A DNA stretch of 38,691 bases from Jeotgalibacillus terrae. Lineage in GTDB: Bacteria; Bacillota; Bacilli; Bacillales; Jeotgalibacillaceae. Shown piece by piece: positions 1 to 7,470 of this stretch (position 1 is its first letter; every line of letters begins with the position of its first letter). The position numbers were made by a program, and so were the translations under genes. The notes below the pieces were generated by a model. It ran no database searches. It had not been told where the DNA came from and saw only the letters and a list, made by a program, of their open reading frames with translations. Location of the stretch: NCBI RefSeq assembly GCF_016908195.1, contig NZ_JAFBDK010000025.1:1-38691 (forward strand), written 5' to 3'.

Positions 1-33
1 CTCAAGAGAATAACGTTTATAAGACATAGAAAA

Positions 34-88
34 GCTCCCCCCTAGGCAAACAGATTTTTGTTTTTAATCTGTCTACTTAGAGGGGAGC
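34..88 (-). terminator. Terminator-like hairpin downstream of tatA
   Basis: The arms GCTCCCC (34-40) and GGGGAGC (82-88) pair, and an inner CAGATT/AATCTG pair closes the loop. On the minus strand the hairpin is followed by a short T-rich stretch. It lies directly beyond the tatA stop codon, so it most likely ends the tatA transcript. Confidence 0.6.
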
Positions 89-94
89 ATATCA

Positions 95-268
95 TTACTC
101 CCCGGACGGTTTTTTAGGCTGTTCATTTTTCGTAACTGAATTCAACCCTTTTTTAAATTCATAAAGTGTTTTACCGGCTGTTCTGCCAAGCTCCGGCAGT
201 TTTGACGGACCAAACACGATAAGCGCTGCAAATAGTATAATGAGTATTTCTCCAAATCCGAGGTTCAT
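95..268 (-). CDS. tatA: Twin-arginine translocase subunit TatA
   Basis: This 57-residue protein is a TatA/TatE-type component of the Tat pathway, which exports folded proteins across the cytoplasmic membrane. It has a short periplasm-side N-terminus, one membrane helix (about residues 6-20), the hallmark hinge FGPSKLPELGR (19-29), an amphipathic helix and a charged C-tail. The ATG at 268 follows an AAGGGG-type ribosome binding site. A hairpin follows the stop codon, and no tatC lies next to it in this window, so it looks like a stand-alone tatA (as tatAc is in B. subtilis). TatA rather than TatB is inferred from the short length and the hinge. Confidence 0.9.
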   Translation of the reverse strand: MNLGFGEILIILFAALIVFGPSKLPELGRTAGKTLYEFKKGLNSVTKNEQPKKPSGE

Positions 269-344
269 TGTACTCTACCCCTTCTTTTCATCTTGCTTTT
301 AGTATACAATCTTTCACACAAAATGCGAGTGGAGATATTGTGAA

Positions 345-1595
345 TTACGCTTCACCGCGCTGTTCTTTAATTTTTCTCTTTTTTTCTGATTCCGATACGA
401 ATAGTGCAACTGCAGCGTCACCGGAAATATTAATCGCTGTTCTTGTCATATCAAGCAGTCTGTCGATTCCGATAATCAGACCAATACCAGCGACAGGAAG
501 ACCTACCTGTGAGAGTACCATAGCAAGAAGGATCATTCCGACACCCGGCACCCCGGCAGTTCCGATACTCGCAAGCACAGCAGTCAATACGACCGTTAAC
601 AGTTCTACAAATGACAGATCTACAGCATACACCTGGGCGATGAAGATTGTTGCTACCCCCTGCATAATGGCTGTTCCATCCATGTTAATTGTCGCACCCA
701 GGGGCTGAACGAATGAACTTGCAGTTTTAGATACTTTCAGTTCTTTCTGTGCAGTTTCCATTGAAATCGGCAGTGTTGCATTACTTGAAGATGTACTAAA
801 GCCGACAGTCATTGCAGGGAAAAAGTTTTTGTAGAACCAGATCGGGCTCTTTTTAGCAAGAAATGCAATGATAAAACTGTAAGTTACTGCTGCATGAATC
901 AATAGTGCCAGCAGCACAACCAGTACATACATCAAAATACTCTGAAGGGAATCCAGCCCCGCTTCCCCAAGAGCTGACGCAATCAGGCCAAATGTTCCAT
1001 ACGGCGCAAACTTCATCACAATTCCAACGAGGAACATCATAATGTCATTCCCCTGTTCAAAAAGCTGATAGACACCTTTTGTCTTATCTCCAAGTACCGT
1101 AAGGGCAAATCCGATAAAAATAGCAAATGCGATAATCTGCAGCATATTTCCTTCCGCCATTGCCATGACCGGATTTTCAGGAATGATATTCAATAAAGTC
1201 TCTCCAACTGAAGGTGATTCCTCTTCTTCAAAAGTTGCAGCATCCTTTTCTTCCTGGGTAAATAGTGAATCACTGCCCGGCTGAATGACCGTTGCAAGTG
1301 TCAGTCCGATGGTAATTGCAATTGCAGTCGTGGTCAGGAAAGTCAGGATTGTTTTTACACCCATTCTGCCAAGTTTTTTCGTATCGCCAAGCCCGGCCAC
1401 ACCGAGTACCAGCGAAAAGAAAACAATTGGCACAACAAGCATATTGATTAATCCAAGGAATATTTCCCCGAGCGGATTGAATAAGTATGTATTTAATGTA
1501 CTAAACAGATCAGGCGCGAATATATTTAATAATAGGCCTACGATAATACCAAGTACTAACCCTATTATTATCTTAGCTGTCAGATTAAGTTTCAT
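345..1595 (-). CDS. Dicarboxylate/amino acid:cation symporter (DAACS/GltPh fold)
   Basis: A secondary transporter of 416 residues for acidic amino acids or C4-dicarboxylates, coupled to sodium or protons. The family signatures are all present: the serine-rich re-entrant loop STSSSNATLP (267-276), NMDGTA (304-309), GVPGVG (348-353) and the substrate-binding segment around DRLLDMTRTAINISGD (378-393). The first half contains about six hydrophobic helices, interrupted by an acidic loop near 110-130. The ATG is preceded by GGAGGACGCTG. It is read toward tatA but is separated from it by 76 bp, which hold a candidate tatA promoter. The exact substrate (glutamate, aspartate, succinate) cannot be read from the sequence. 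Confidence 0.92.
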   Translation of the reverse strand: MKLNLTAKIIIGLVLGIIVGLLLNIFAPDLFSTLNTYLFNPLGEIFLGLINMLVVPIVFFSLVLGVAGLGDTKKLGRMGVKTILTFLTTTAIAITIGLTLATVIQPGSDSLFTQEEKDAATFEEEESPSVGETLLNIIPENPVMAMAEGNMLQIIAFAIFIGFALTVLGDKTKGVYQLFEQGNDIMMFLVGIVMKFAPYGTFGLIASALGEAGLDSLQSILMYVLVVLLALLIHAAVTYSFIIAFLAKKSPIWFYKNFFPAMTVGFSTSSSNATLPISMETAQKELKVSKTASSFVQPLGATINMDGTAIMQGVATIFIAQVYAVDLSFVELLTVVLTAVLASIGTAGVPGVGMILLAMVLSQVGLPVAGIGLIIGIDRLLDMTRTAINISGDAAVALFVSESEKKRKIKEQRGEA

Positions 1596-1776
1596 ACAGC
1601 GTCCTCCATCCTCATATTTTTAAGCATTCCGTTTTTACTCTATACCCAAATCAATTTACCTGCTAACCGCACAGAAATCAAATAATGCGCCGGAAAACAG
1701 GTCTATGTGCATATATTTAATTAAAGATGGGTATAGTGAATTATGAAAGCGTTGAAAAATGAAAGGAGCTGTTCGT

Positions 1777-2211
1777 ATGGCAGATCGATACATTTACTTT
1801 ATATCAGCAAACCATGAACGCAGCTCAATCGCTGAAGGATGGGCTTCAAGACTTTATATTCCCGGCACTGTTTTTAAGAGTGCAGGATGGACCGACGCCA
1901 GAAAAAATCCTTTCACTTTACAGGCAATGCAAGAAATCAGTATAGATATAGCATCGATTACACCGTATCGCATAAGTGAAAGCGACCTCAGGAACGCGGA
2001 TGTGATTGTCCTGATACAGGATCCGGAAATAGACGAGGAAATTAGTATTCACCCGTCATTTTCCGACAAAGTAATTAACTGGAATATCGTTAACCCTGCA
2101 AAAAGAGCAACTGATCCTTTTACAAAGTGGGCGATGTTTCAGGAAATATGTGATGAAATTGCACTTAAAATCCGCGAGCTTGAAAAAGATCTTTCAGCAT
2201 CAGCTGTGTAA
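1777..2211 (+). CDS. Cysteine-free homologue of ArsC/low-molecular-weight phosphotyrosine phosphatase
   Basis: This 144-residue protein has the layout of thioredoxin-linked arsenate reductase: an N-terminal YIYFISANHERSSIAEGW segment, a middle SAGW..ARKNPFTLQAM segment and a C-terminal INWNIVNPAK followed by KWAMFQEICDEI. In the enzymes the first segment is the CxxxxxR(S) phosphate loop. Here both loop cysteines are gone, the loop is one residue short, the redox cysteines near residues 80-90 are absent and the general-acid Asp is replaced in NP (106-107). The only cysteine is C125, in the final helix. It is therefore probably not a phosphatase or arsenate reductase. The start at 1777 is chosen because AAAGGAG sits 7 bp upstream; an in-frame ATG at 1759 lies before that site. 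Confidence 0.75.
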   Translation: MADRYIYFISANHERSSIAEGWASRLYIPGTVFKSAGWTDARKNPFTLQAMQEISIDIASITPYRISESDLRNADVIVLIQDPEIDEEISIHPSFSDKVINWNIVNPAKRATDPFTKWAMFQEICDEIALKIRELEKDLSASAV

Positions 2212-2246
2212 CCCCCACCTGCATATCAGCAGTGGGGGCTTTTTTC
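2212..2246 (+). terminator. Rho-independent terminator of the ArsC-like gene
   Basis: A CCCCAC...GTGGGG hairpin is followed by a run of T (2240-2245), one base after the stop codon of the ArsC-like gene. The convergent kynB gene ends at 2246, so this hairpin may also stop kynBU transcripts. Confidence 0.85.
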
Positions 2247-2866
2247 TACTTTTCTGAAATGAGTACTGCACGTACCGGACTGCCGTCCCCGCCTTTAATT
2301 TTCAATGGCATAGCGATCAGCTGATACATCCCTGCCTCCACTTCATCGAGTACAATTCCCTCTAATATATTGATATGCTGCGCATACAGTGCGTGATGAA
2401 CAGGCAGCTCCTTACTCTCAAGATGATCAACAGAAGGCAGATCAACACCAATCAGGTTAATGCCCTGTTCTTTCAGATAAGCAGGTACCTCAGTACCGAG
2501 TACAGGAATACTCTCCGGGAAGACCTGACGATTCTGCCACGCGCATGTTTTAAACAGGACAGCAGTGACTGCTTCACCCTTAAAGTTAATATGATCTTTT
2601 TTAATCTCTGACAGACCTGTACAATCGATCACAGCAGCCTTGGCAAAATACCTGTTTAAGTCCAGTTCATCTGTTTTCTGTCCCGCATCGTCATAGTGAA
2701 AAGGGGCATCTATATGTGTGCCGATATGAGTACTTGCTTCGATTTTCCCTACATTAACAGACCCGCTTTCTGCCATCGGCCATGCGATTTCATAGTGAAA
2801 AGGTGTATCTCCCGGCCAGTTTGGCGTCTCTTTGCTTAGCGTCATTGAAATGTCGATCAGTTTCAT
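2246..2866 (-). CDS. kynB: Kynurenine formamidase (arylformamidase)
   Basis: This enzyme hydrolyses N-formyl-kynurenine to kynurenine and formate in tryptophan breakdown. The 206-residue protein belongs to the cyclase/KynB metal-hydrolase family and carries its signature HIGTHIDAPFH (47-57), with H47, H51, D53 and H57 as likely metal ligands. The ATG at 2866 is chosen because GGAGGGG lies 6-7 bp upstream; this places it 14 bp after the kynU stop codon, so the two genes form an operon. A longer reading frame, starting at 2902, overlaps kynU and has no ribosome binding site. No kynA (tryptophan dioxygenase) is adjacent, so the first step must be encoded elsewhere or be absent. Confidence 0.9.
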   Translation of the reverse strand: MKLIDISMTLSKETPNWPGDTPFHYEIAWPMAESGSVNVGKIEASTHIGTHIDAPFHYDDAGQKTDELDLNRYFAKAAVIDCTGLSEIKKDHINFKGEAVTAVLFKTCAWQNRQVFPESIPVLGTEVPAYLKEQGINLIGVDLPSVDHLESKELPVHHALYAQHINILEGIVLDEVEAGMYQLIAMPLKIKGGDGSPVRAVLISEK

Positions 2867-2879
2867 CTGCTTCCCCTCC

Positions 2880-4157
2880 TTACGCAATGACATTTCTTTC
2901 ATTCGAATAGTTCTTATAATCTTCTGTTACCATGATTTTCTGTATCTTCTGCATGGCTTCATATAGATCCTGATAACTTGTATAAAATGCTGCAGGTGCC
3001 AGTCTGATAATGTCAGGCGCTCTGAAATCCGGAATAATTCCATCTGCCTTCATCGCTTTGCAAATGCCTGCTGCATAAGGGTGCTGAAGTGCAATGTGCC
3101 CTCCACGTTCTTCATCAGCAGAAGGTGTCACTTTTTTCATACCAAATGACCTCAGCTTTTGCTCAAAGAAATCAGCCATATACTGCGTCTGATGCAACGA
3201 TTTTTTCCTCAGATTATGAATACCTGCTTCTTCAAACAATTCAAGGCTGCCAATCAGCGGGGCAGTTGATAAAATATTCGGCGTGCCGATCTGGTATGCC
3301 CCTGCACCATCAGCTTTTGTAAATGTATGAGCCATATCAAACTGTTTCTCTTTATTTGAACCGAACCACCCTTTTAATCCAGGCAGTCTGTCATGATGTT
3401 TCTCGTGTATGAACAGTCCGCCTGTTCCCCCGGGCCCATTATTCATGTACTTATAATTACACCATACTGCAAAGTCAACGTCCCAATCATGAAGCTCATG
3501 CGGCACAGCACCGATTGAATGCGCAAGATCAAAACCGACAATAATGCCTTTTTCATGAGCGCGCTTTGTCAGTTCTTTCATAGGCAGCAGCTGCCCGCTC
3601 CGGTATAGAACAGAAGGCAATAGTAAAACAGCAACCTCATCCGTTAATACACGATCAATTTCCTCAATTGATAAAGTTGTACCATTATCAGAAGCAGCTT
3701 TAATAAGTTCTGTATCCGGGTTAAGGCCTTTTAACTTGATCTGACTTTGAAGCGTATAAATATCAGAAGGGAAATTCAGTTCATCTGCTGCAATTTTCGT
3801 TCTTTTTCCTTCAGGCTGATAAAAAGTTGAAAGCATTTGATGAAGATTGACTGTAATAGAACCTGTTACAATCACTTCAGCTGGTTTTGCACCAATCAGC
3901 GGCGCCGTTTTTTCACCGAGCTGCTCAGATAGTGTAAACCATGGATGTTCACCTTCCATCCACCCTTCAATGCCATAGCTCTTCCAGCTGTCAAGCAAAC
4001 TCAGTACTGACTGTTCAGCTTTTTTGGATAAAAGCCCGAGTGAATTTCCATCTAAATAATATTGGCCATCTTTTATGTAAAATTGATCACGAAATGCGGA
4101 GAGTTCATCATGCTGATCAAACTCCACAGCTTCCTCCCTGCTGAATGTAAAACTCAT
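2880..4157 (-). CDS. kynU: Kynureninase
   Basis: A PLP-dependent hydrolase of 425 residues that cleaves kynurenine to anthranilate and alanine (or 3-hydroxykynurenine to 3-hydroxyanthranilate). Visible family marks are [11 protein letters not shown] (33-43), the cofactor-binding FDLAHSIGA (209-217) with D210, and the Schiff-base lysine K236 in [13 protein letters not shown]. The C-terminal part keeps [16 protein letters not shown]. The ATG at 4157 is preceded by GGAGGGTG, while the longer frame from 4208 has no such site. It is the first gene of a kynUB pair that opens from a divergent promoter region carrying a perfect palindrome (4194-4210). Anthranilate made here could feed tryptophan or PQS-like chemistry, which is inference. 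Confidence 0.95.
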   Translation of the reverse strand: MSFTFSREEAVEFDQHDELSAFRDQFYIKDGQYYLDGNSLGLLSKKAEQSVLSLLDSWKSYGIEGWMEGEHPWFTLSEQLGEKTAPLIGAKPAEVIVTGSITVNLHQMLSTFYQPEGKRTKIAADELNFPSDIYTLQSQIKLKGLNPDTELIKAASDNGTTLSIEEIDRVLTDEVAVLLLPSVLYRSGQLLPMKELTKRAHEKGIIVGFDLAHSIGAVPHELHDWDVDFAVWCNYKYMNNGPGGTGGLFIHEKHHDRLPGLKGWFGSNKEKQFDMAHTFTKADGAGAYQIGTPNILSTAPLIGSLELFEEAGIHNLRKKSLHQTQYMADFFEQKLRSFGMKKVTPSADEERGGHIALQHPYAAGICKAMKADGIIPDFRAPDIIRLAPAAFYTSYQDLYEAMQKIQKIMVTEDYKNYSNERNVIA

Positions 4158-4193
4158 ACTTTCACCCTCCAGTTGTTTATGATGATTGAATTT

Positions 4194-4210
4194 GTATGAT
4201 ATTATCATAC
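4194..4210. promoter_or_regulatory. Palindromic operator candidate between kynU and the divergent small membrane gene
   Basis: GTATGAT-ATT-ATCATAC is a perfect 7-bp inverted repeat with a 3-bp centre. It overlaps a -10-like TATGATAAT for kynU on the minus strand. On the plus strand it lies between TTTGTA (4191-4196) and TATAGA (4213-4218), a 16-bp-spaced promoter for the rightward genes. The position fits a repressor site controlling both directions. No regulator gene is present here. Confidence 0.5.
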
Positions 4211-4250
4211 AGTATAGAAACTTGTTTTGCGAAAGCAGGAGGGCCGACTG

Positions 4251-4517
4251 ATGAAGAAAACCAGAGTAGTCATTCTGATGGTACTGATTCCTTTACTCAT
4301 CACTACTCCTGCTGTCTCTGCAGCGCTCTTATACATACTTCCGCTGTTTATCCTGCTGTCAATTTTATCTGTTTCAAAGCCTGGAAAAGCCGAACTGATC
4401 AAAAGTGCATTATTGATCCTGGCACTCTATATGATCGGTGTAACTGCCGAAGAACTGGTAATCAGGATGATCGCAATTATATTCATCATCTTCACATTGC
4501 TATCCACTTATTCATAA
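4251..4517 (+). CDS. Small integral membrane protein, function unknown
   Basis: An 88-residue, very hydrophobic protein. A charged start (MKKTRV) leads into a helix over about 6-27, a second over about 28-45, a basic break ([10 protein letters not shown]) and two further helices to the end. No family is recognised. The ATG at 4251 is chosen for the AGGAGGG site 8 bp upstream. Its stop codon overlaps the ribosome-binding region of the aldo/keto reductase, so the two are almost certainly co-transcribed and divergent from kynUB. The pairing gives no clear functional clue. Confidence 0.75.
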   Translation: MKKTRVVILMVLIPLLITTPAVSAALLYILPLFILLSILSVSKPGKAELIKSALLILALYMIGVTAEELVIRMIAIIFIIFTLLSTYS

Positions 4518-4532
4518 ATGGAGGATTTTATT

Positions 4533-5435
4533 ATGCAAAGAGTACAACTAGCATCGGATTTTTCGATTTCAAAAACTGTTCACGGACTGATGCACCTGTC
4601 AGGATGGAACCTGTCAAAATCAGAACGTCTCTCCCTGATCAAAGAAGTGCTCGATACTGGGATTACGACATTTGACCATGCAGATATCTATGGAAGTTAT
4701 CAGTGCGAAGCGCTTTTTGGAGAGGCACTTGCACTCGAGCCGTCACTGCGTGAAAAAATGGAGCTTGTAACGAAATGCGGGATTGTTCTTGAGTCCCCTA
4801 ACCGCCCTGCCCATAGAAGTCATCATTACAATACGGGTAAAGCGCATATTATCTCATCAGTTGAACAGTCACTTATAAACCTTTCAACTGATACAATCGA
4901 TCTGCTACTGATCCACAGACCGGATCCTTTCATGAACCCTGAAGAAACTGCGGCAGCTTTCGATGAGCTTCACCGGTCAGGAAAAGTCAGACACTTTGGC
5001 GTATCAAACTTTAAAAGAAGCCAGTTCAACATGCTTGAAAGCTATATAGATCAGCCACTGCTTACAAATCAAATTGAGCTTAGTCCATATAACCTTGAGA
5101 ACTTTGAAGATGGCACAGTCGATCTTTCACTTGAAAAAAAGACACCGCCAATGGCCTGGTCTCCTCTTGCAGGGGGAAAGATTCTGACGGGGACTGATGA
5201 AAAAGCGGTAAGAATACGCGAGGCATTAAATGAAGTCGGTCAGGAAATCGGCACTTCACAGTTGGATGAAGTCATTTATGCATGGTTATATGCCCATCCG
5301 GCAAACATTTCTGTGGTCGCAGGAACAGGTAAAATTGACAGAATCCGTTCTGCTGCAGGTGCCCAATCGTTCAATATGGATGCCCACCAGTGGTTCAGAA
5401 TCTATCAGGCCGTGCTTGGACACGATGTAGCTTAA
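4533..5435 (+). CDS. Aldo/keto reductase (YdhF/YcsN-like oxidoreductase)
   Basis: An NADPH-dependent carbonyl reductase of 300 residues with a TIM-barrel fold. The catalytic tetrad is visible as D48 and Y53 in FDHADIYGSYQCE, K81 in VTKCG and H128 in LLIHRPDP. GKVRHFGVSNF is the conserved strand-turn, and near the C-terminus GTGKIDRIRSAA is the cofactor-phosphate region. It closely resembles what I recall of E. coli YdhF through to the end (QWFRIYQAVLGHDV). The ATG at 4533 has GGAGG 9 bp upstream; the in-frame ATG at 4518 precedes that site. The physiological substrate is unknown. It is the distal gene of a two-gene unit with the small membrane protein. Confidence 0.92.
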   Translation: MQRVQLASDFSISKTVHGLMHLSGWNLSKSERLSLIKEVLDTGITTFDHADIYGSYQCEALFGEALALEPSLREKMELVTKCGIVLESPNRPAHRSHHYNTGKAHIISSVEQSLINLSTDTIDLLLIHRPDPFMNPEETAAAFDELHRSGKVRHFGVSNFKRSQFNMLESYIDQPLLTNQIELSPYNLENFEDGTVDLSLEKKTPPMAWSPLAGGKILTGTDEKAVRIREALNEVGQEIGTSQLDEVIYAWLYAHPANISVVAGTGKIDRIRSAAGAQSFNMDAHQWFRIYQAVLGHDVA

Positions 5436-5467
5436 ATGAAATTCAGTGGTAAAAATTTTGCTGACTG

Positions 5468-5476
5468 TGGTAGAAT
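5468..5476 (+). promoter_or_regulatory. Extended -10 promoter of the CorC-type gene
   Basis: TGGTAGAAT is an extended -10 element (TGn plus TAGAAT). It predicts a transcript start near 5483-5485 and so a leader of about 200 nt before the TTG start at 5683. No good -35 hexamer is visible, which is common when TGn is present. Confidence 0.5.
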
Positions 5477-5509
5477 ATAGGCAATAAACTTGAGAATGGA
5501 GGAAATCTG

Positions 5510-5521
5510 ATGGGGTTATGA
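5510..5521 (+). other. Minimal ORF (Met-Gly-Leu-stop) in the CorC leader
   Basis: ATG GGG TTA TGA follows a perfect GGAGG (5498-5502) with 7-bp spacing. Its stop codon overlaps the ATG of the 31-codon leader ORF (ATGA-type junction, 5518-5521). Start-stop elements of this kind can hold ribosomes on a leader. Whether it is translated is unknown. Confidence 0.3.
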
Positions 5522-5613
5522 ACCTGAACTGTATAGCGGTCCGTTTTGTCAATGGCATAAAAGCTCAGAGTGAGTCCCCTGAAGAACCTTCGTTCTGCAC
5601 GGACGATCTCTGA
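5518..5613 (+). CDS. Possible 31-residue leader peptide upstream of the CorC-type gene
   Basis: An open frame of 31 codons starts at the ATG that overlaps the stop of the three-codon ORF and ends with a TGA that is also part of the TGATGC helix strand. The peptide would begin MNLNCIAVRF and end in FCTDDL. It has no ribosome binding site at normal distance of its own: GGAGG is 15 bp away, so it would depend on re-initiation. It may be only a by-product of conserved RNA structure. Comparing substitutions among relatives would tell the two apart. Confidence 0.25.
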   Translation: MNLNCIAVRFVNGIKAQSESPEEPSFCTDDL

Positions 5614-5682
5614 TGCTTACACACTAACATTTACAGGAGGTGGAAGAGAGCTTCCTGAACAGACTGGAATGCTCTCGCATCA

Positions 5683-7041
5683 TTGGAGATAGACAATTTA
5701 ATTTTGGTCGTTGTTTTACTTGCATGTACTGCATTTTTCGTGGTTTCTGAATTTTCGATTGTAAAGGTGAGATCCACACGGATTGACCAGTTACTTGAGG
5801 AAGGTCATCCCGGGGCAGCAAGGGCAAAAAAGATCACTGATAATCTTGATGAATATTTATCTGCCTGTCAGCTTGGAATCACAGTTTCAGCGCTGGCACT
5901 CGGATGGATTGGCGGACCGACAATCGCACACATGATTGCACCGCTCTTTACAGGCATTGAGGCTTCATGGATTTCAATTTTCTCATTTGCAGCTGCTTTT
6001 TCACTGATTACGTTTTTACATGTTGTGATTGGAGAGCTTTCTCCCAAGATTATTGCGATACAGCAGGCAGAAAAAATTACACTCATGGTTGCAACACCTC
6101 TACTCTGGTTTTATCGCATTCTTTATCCTTTCATCAGATTCCTGAATGGTTCAGCCCGTCTTTTGACAAGAGCACTTGGATTAAAGCACTCGACGTCCAA
6201 TGATATGGCTCATTCTGAAGAAGAACTACGCATGATTTTATCTGAAAGCTTAAAGAGCGGTGAGATTAATCAGTCAGAGTACAAATTCGTAAATAAGATT
6301 TTTGAATTTGATGAGCGTGTTGCGAAAGAAATCATGGTACCAAGAACAGAAATTGCAAGTGTAGACAGCGGCCTTACGCTGCTTGAAGTATTTGAAGTCA
6401 TGAAAGAAGAGCAGTATACACGTTATCCGGTAACTGAAGACGGTGACCGCGATAATATTATCGGTATGATTAATATGAAAGAATTGATGACAGCGTTTAT
6501 TGAGGATCAGAATAACGGCAAGCGTCCTGTTTCTGAGTTTACACACCCGATTATTCAGGTCATCGACAGTATTCCAATTCATGAACTGCTTCATAAGTTC
6601 CAGAGAGACAGGATGCATATGGGAATTCTGCTTGACGAATACGGCGGAACATCCGGCCTTGTCACGATGGAAGATATTATAGAAGAAATCGTCGGAGAAA
6701 TTCAGGATGAATTCGATGCTGATGAAATTCCGGACGTTCAGCAAATTAATGAACATCACTTTATTCTGGATTCAAAAGTACTTGTTCAAAGTGTCAATGA
6801 ACTGCTGAACATTGAAATTGATGAAGAAGACGTTGATACGATCGGCGGCTGGTTCATGACAAGAAACTTTAATGCTGAAGTTGGCGATGAATTGTACGAA
6901 CAGGGCCATGTGTTCAGAGTTAACGATGTAGAAGGCTACCATATTCTTTATCTGGAAGTATGGAAGCTGTCTGAAGAAGAAATTTCTACAACTGAAGTTG
7001 AAACTGCTCCAGCATCCATACGGACAACAGAAGCTTTGTAG
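5683..7041 (+). CDS. CNNM/CorC (HlyC) family transporter with CBS pair, MpfA/YhdP-like
   Basis: A membrane protein of 452 residues of the DUF21-CBS-CorC_HlyC type; the B. subtilis relative YhdP (MpfA) is a magnesium exporter. The CNNM membrane domain covers about 1-190 (including DEYLSACQLGITVSALALGWIG, and GELSPK at 117-122). Two CBS domains run from about 215 to 340 (MVPRTEI; MHMGILLDEYGGTSGLVTMEDIIEEI), followed by the C-terminal CorC_HlyC domain (about 350-435). The start is TTG: an in-frame TGA lies 24 bp upstream and no ATG fits. The AGGAGG site is 42 bp upstream, with a stable hairpin between them. The long structured leader implies ion- or translation-dependent control, which is inference. 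Confidence 0.92.
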   Translation: MEIDNLILVVVLLACTAFFVVSEFSIVKVRSTRIDQLLEEGHPGAARAKKITDNLDEYLSACQLGITVSALALGWIGGPTIAHMIAPLFTGIEASWISIFSFAAAFSLITFLHVVIGELSPKIIAIQQAEKITLMVATPLLWFYRILYPFIRFLNGSARLLTRALGLKHSTSNDMAHSEEELRMILSESLKSGEINQSEYKFVNKIFEFDERVAKEIMVPRTEIASVDSGLTLLEVFEVMKEEQYTRYPVTEDGDRDNIIGMINMKELMTAFIEDQNNGKRPVSEFTHPIIQVIDSIPIHELLHKFQRDRMHMGILLDEYGGTSGLVTMEDIIEEIVGEIQDEFDADEIPDVQQINEHHFILDSKVLVQSVNELLNIEIDEEDVDTIGGWFMTRNFNAEVGDELYEQGHVFRVNDVEGYHILYLEVWKLSEEEISTTEVETAPASIRTTEAL

Positions 7042-7045
7042 AGTG

Positions 7046-7075
7046 AACCGCGCAAATGTGCGCGGTTTCTTTTAT
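7046..7075 (+). terminator. Rho-independent terminator of the CorC-type gene
   Basis: AACCGCGCA and TGCGCGGTT form a 9-bp stem with a 4-nt loop, followed by TTCTTTTATTT. It begins 5 bp after the stop codon. Confidence 0.92.
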
Positions 7076-7124
7076 TTATGTTGAAGGACTTATTTCTGGT
7101 GTTAATTTCAGTGTTTTTTGTAGA

Positions 7125-7313
7125 CGGTTGTAGCGTTTTGTCTGGCAGCTGTCGTGTTTCGCTTAACAGTTGTAACGTTTCGTCTGGCAGCTGTCGTGTT
7201 TCGCTTAACAGTTGTAACGTTTCGTCTGGCAGCTGTCGTGTTTCGCTTCGCAATTGTAGTATTTCGCCTAACAGCTGTAGCGTTCTATCCGGCAACTGCA
7301 GTATTCCCGCCTG
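7125..7313. repeat. Tandem array of nine 21-bp units in two alternating types
   Basis: Units begin at 7125, 7146, 7167, 7188, 7209, 7230, 7251, 7272 and 7293, each exactly 21 bp. Two versions alternate: CAGCTGTCGTGTTTCGCTTAA-like and CAGTTGTAACGTTTCGTCTGG-like. The 42-bp dimer is identical in its central copies and decays toward both ends. Because 21 is a multiple of three, frames on both strands read as seven-residue repeats, but no ribosome binding site precedes them. The array fills the gap between a strong terminator and the glucosidase promoter region. From 7314 to about 7427 I see nothing else. Confidence 0.9.
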
Positions 7314-7470
7314 CAGGCCTCGGCCAGCACGCTTATTTTAAATAAATATTGCGTAATGCCTTTATAGACGGTAAAATAAATGGGTATAAAAAGTGAATGA
7401 AATACATGTACGCTTTGTAATGCAGTCTTTACAAAATCACTGCAGACAAAGCATTTTATTTGATTGTTAG

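Larger units (their letters stand above)
5484..5682 (+). promoter_or_regulatory. Structured 5' leader RNA of the CorC-type gene (candidate cis-regulatory RNA)
   Basis: About 200 nt with many nested pairings. These include GGTT/AACC (5514-5517/5521-5524), CTCA/TGAG (5564-5567/5571-5574), AGAAC/GTTCT (5583-5587/5592-5596) and GTCCGT/ACGGAC (5539-5544/5599-5604). A strong hairpin pairs GAGAGCTTCC (5646-5655) with GGAAtGCTCTC (5666-5676). TGATGC (5611-5616) also pairs with GCATCA (5677-5682), which encloses the ribosome binding site AGGAGG (5635-5640). The hairpin lies between that site and the TTG start, so folding would bring them to normal spacing. I do not recognise it as a yybP-ykoY or M-box riboswitch. 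Confidence 0.6.

Noticed and set aside
5483-5682. Leader as a yybP-ykoY (manganese) or M-box (magnesium) riboswitch
   Set aside because: The conserved blocks I remember for these classes are not present; a formal covariance search would be decisive.
7125-7313. CRISPR array
   Set aside because: The units are 21 bp and directly adjacent with no unique spacers, and no cas gene is nearby.
7078-7341. Open frames of seven-residue repeats (SGSCRVSLNS-type on plus, ETRQLPDETLQLL-type on minus) that look like repeat proteins
   Set aside because: They are translations of the 21-bp tandem DNA array. The plus-strand ATG lies in a terminator tail and the minus frame overlaps the CorC-type gene; neither has a ribosome binding site.
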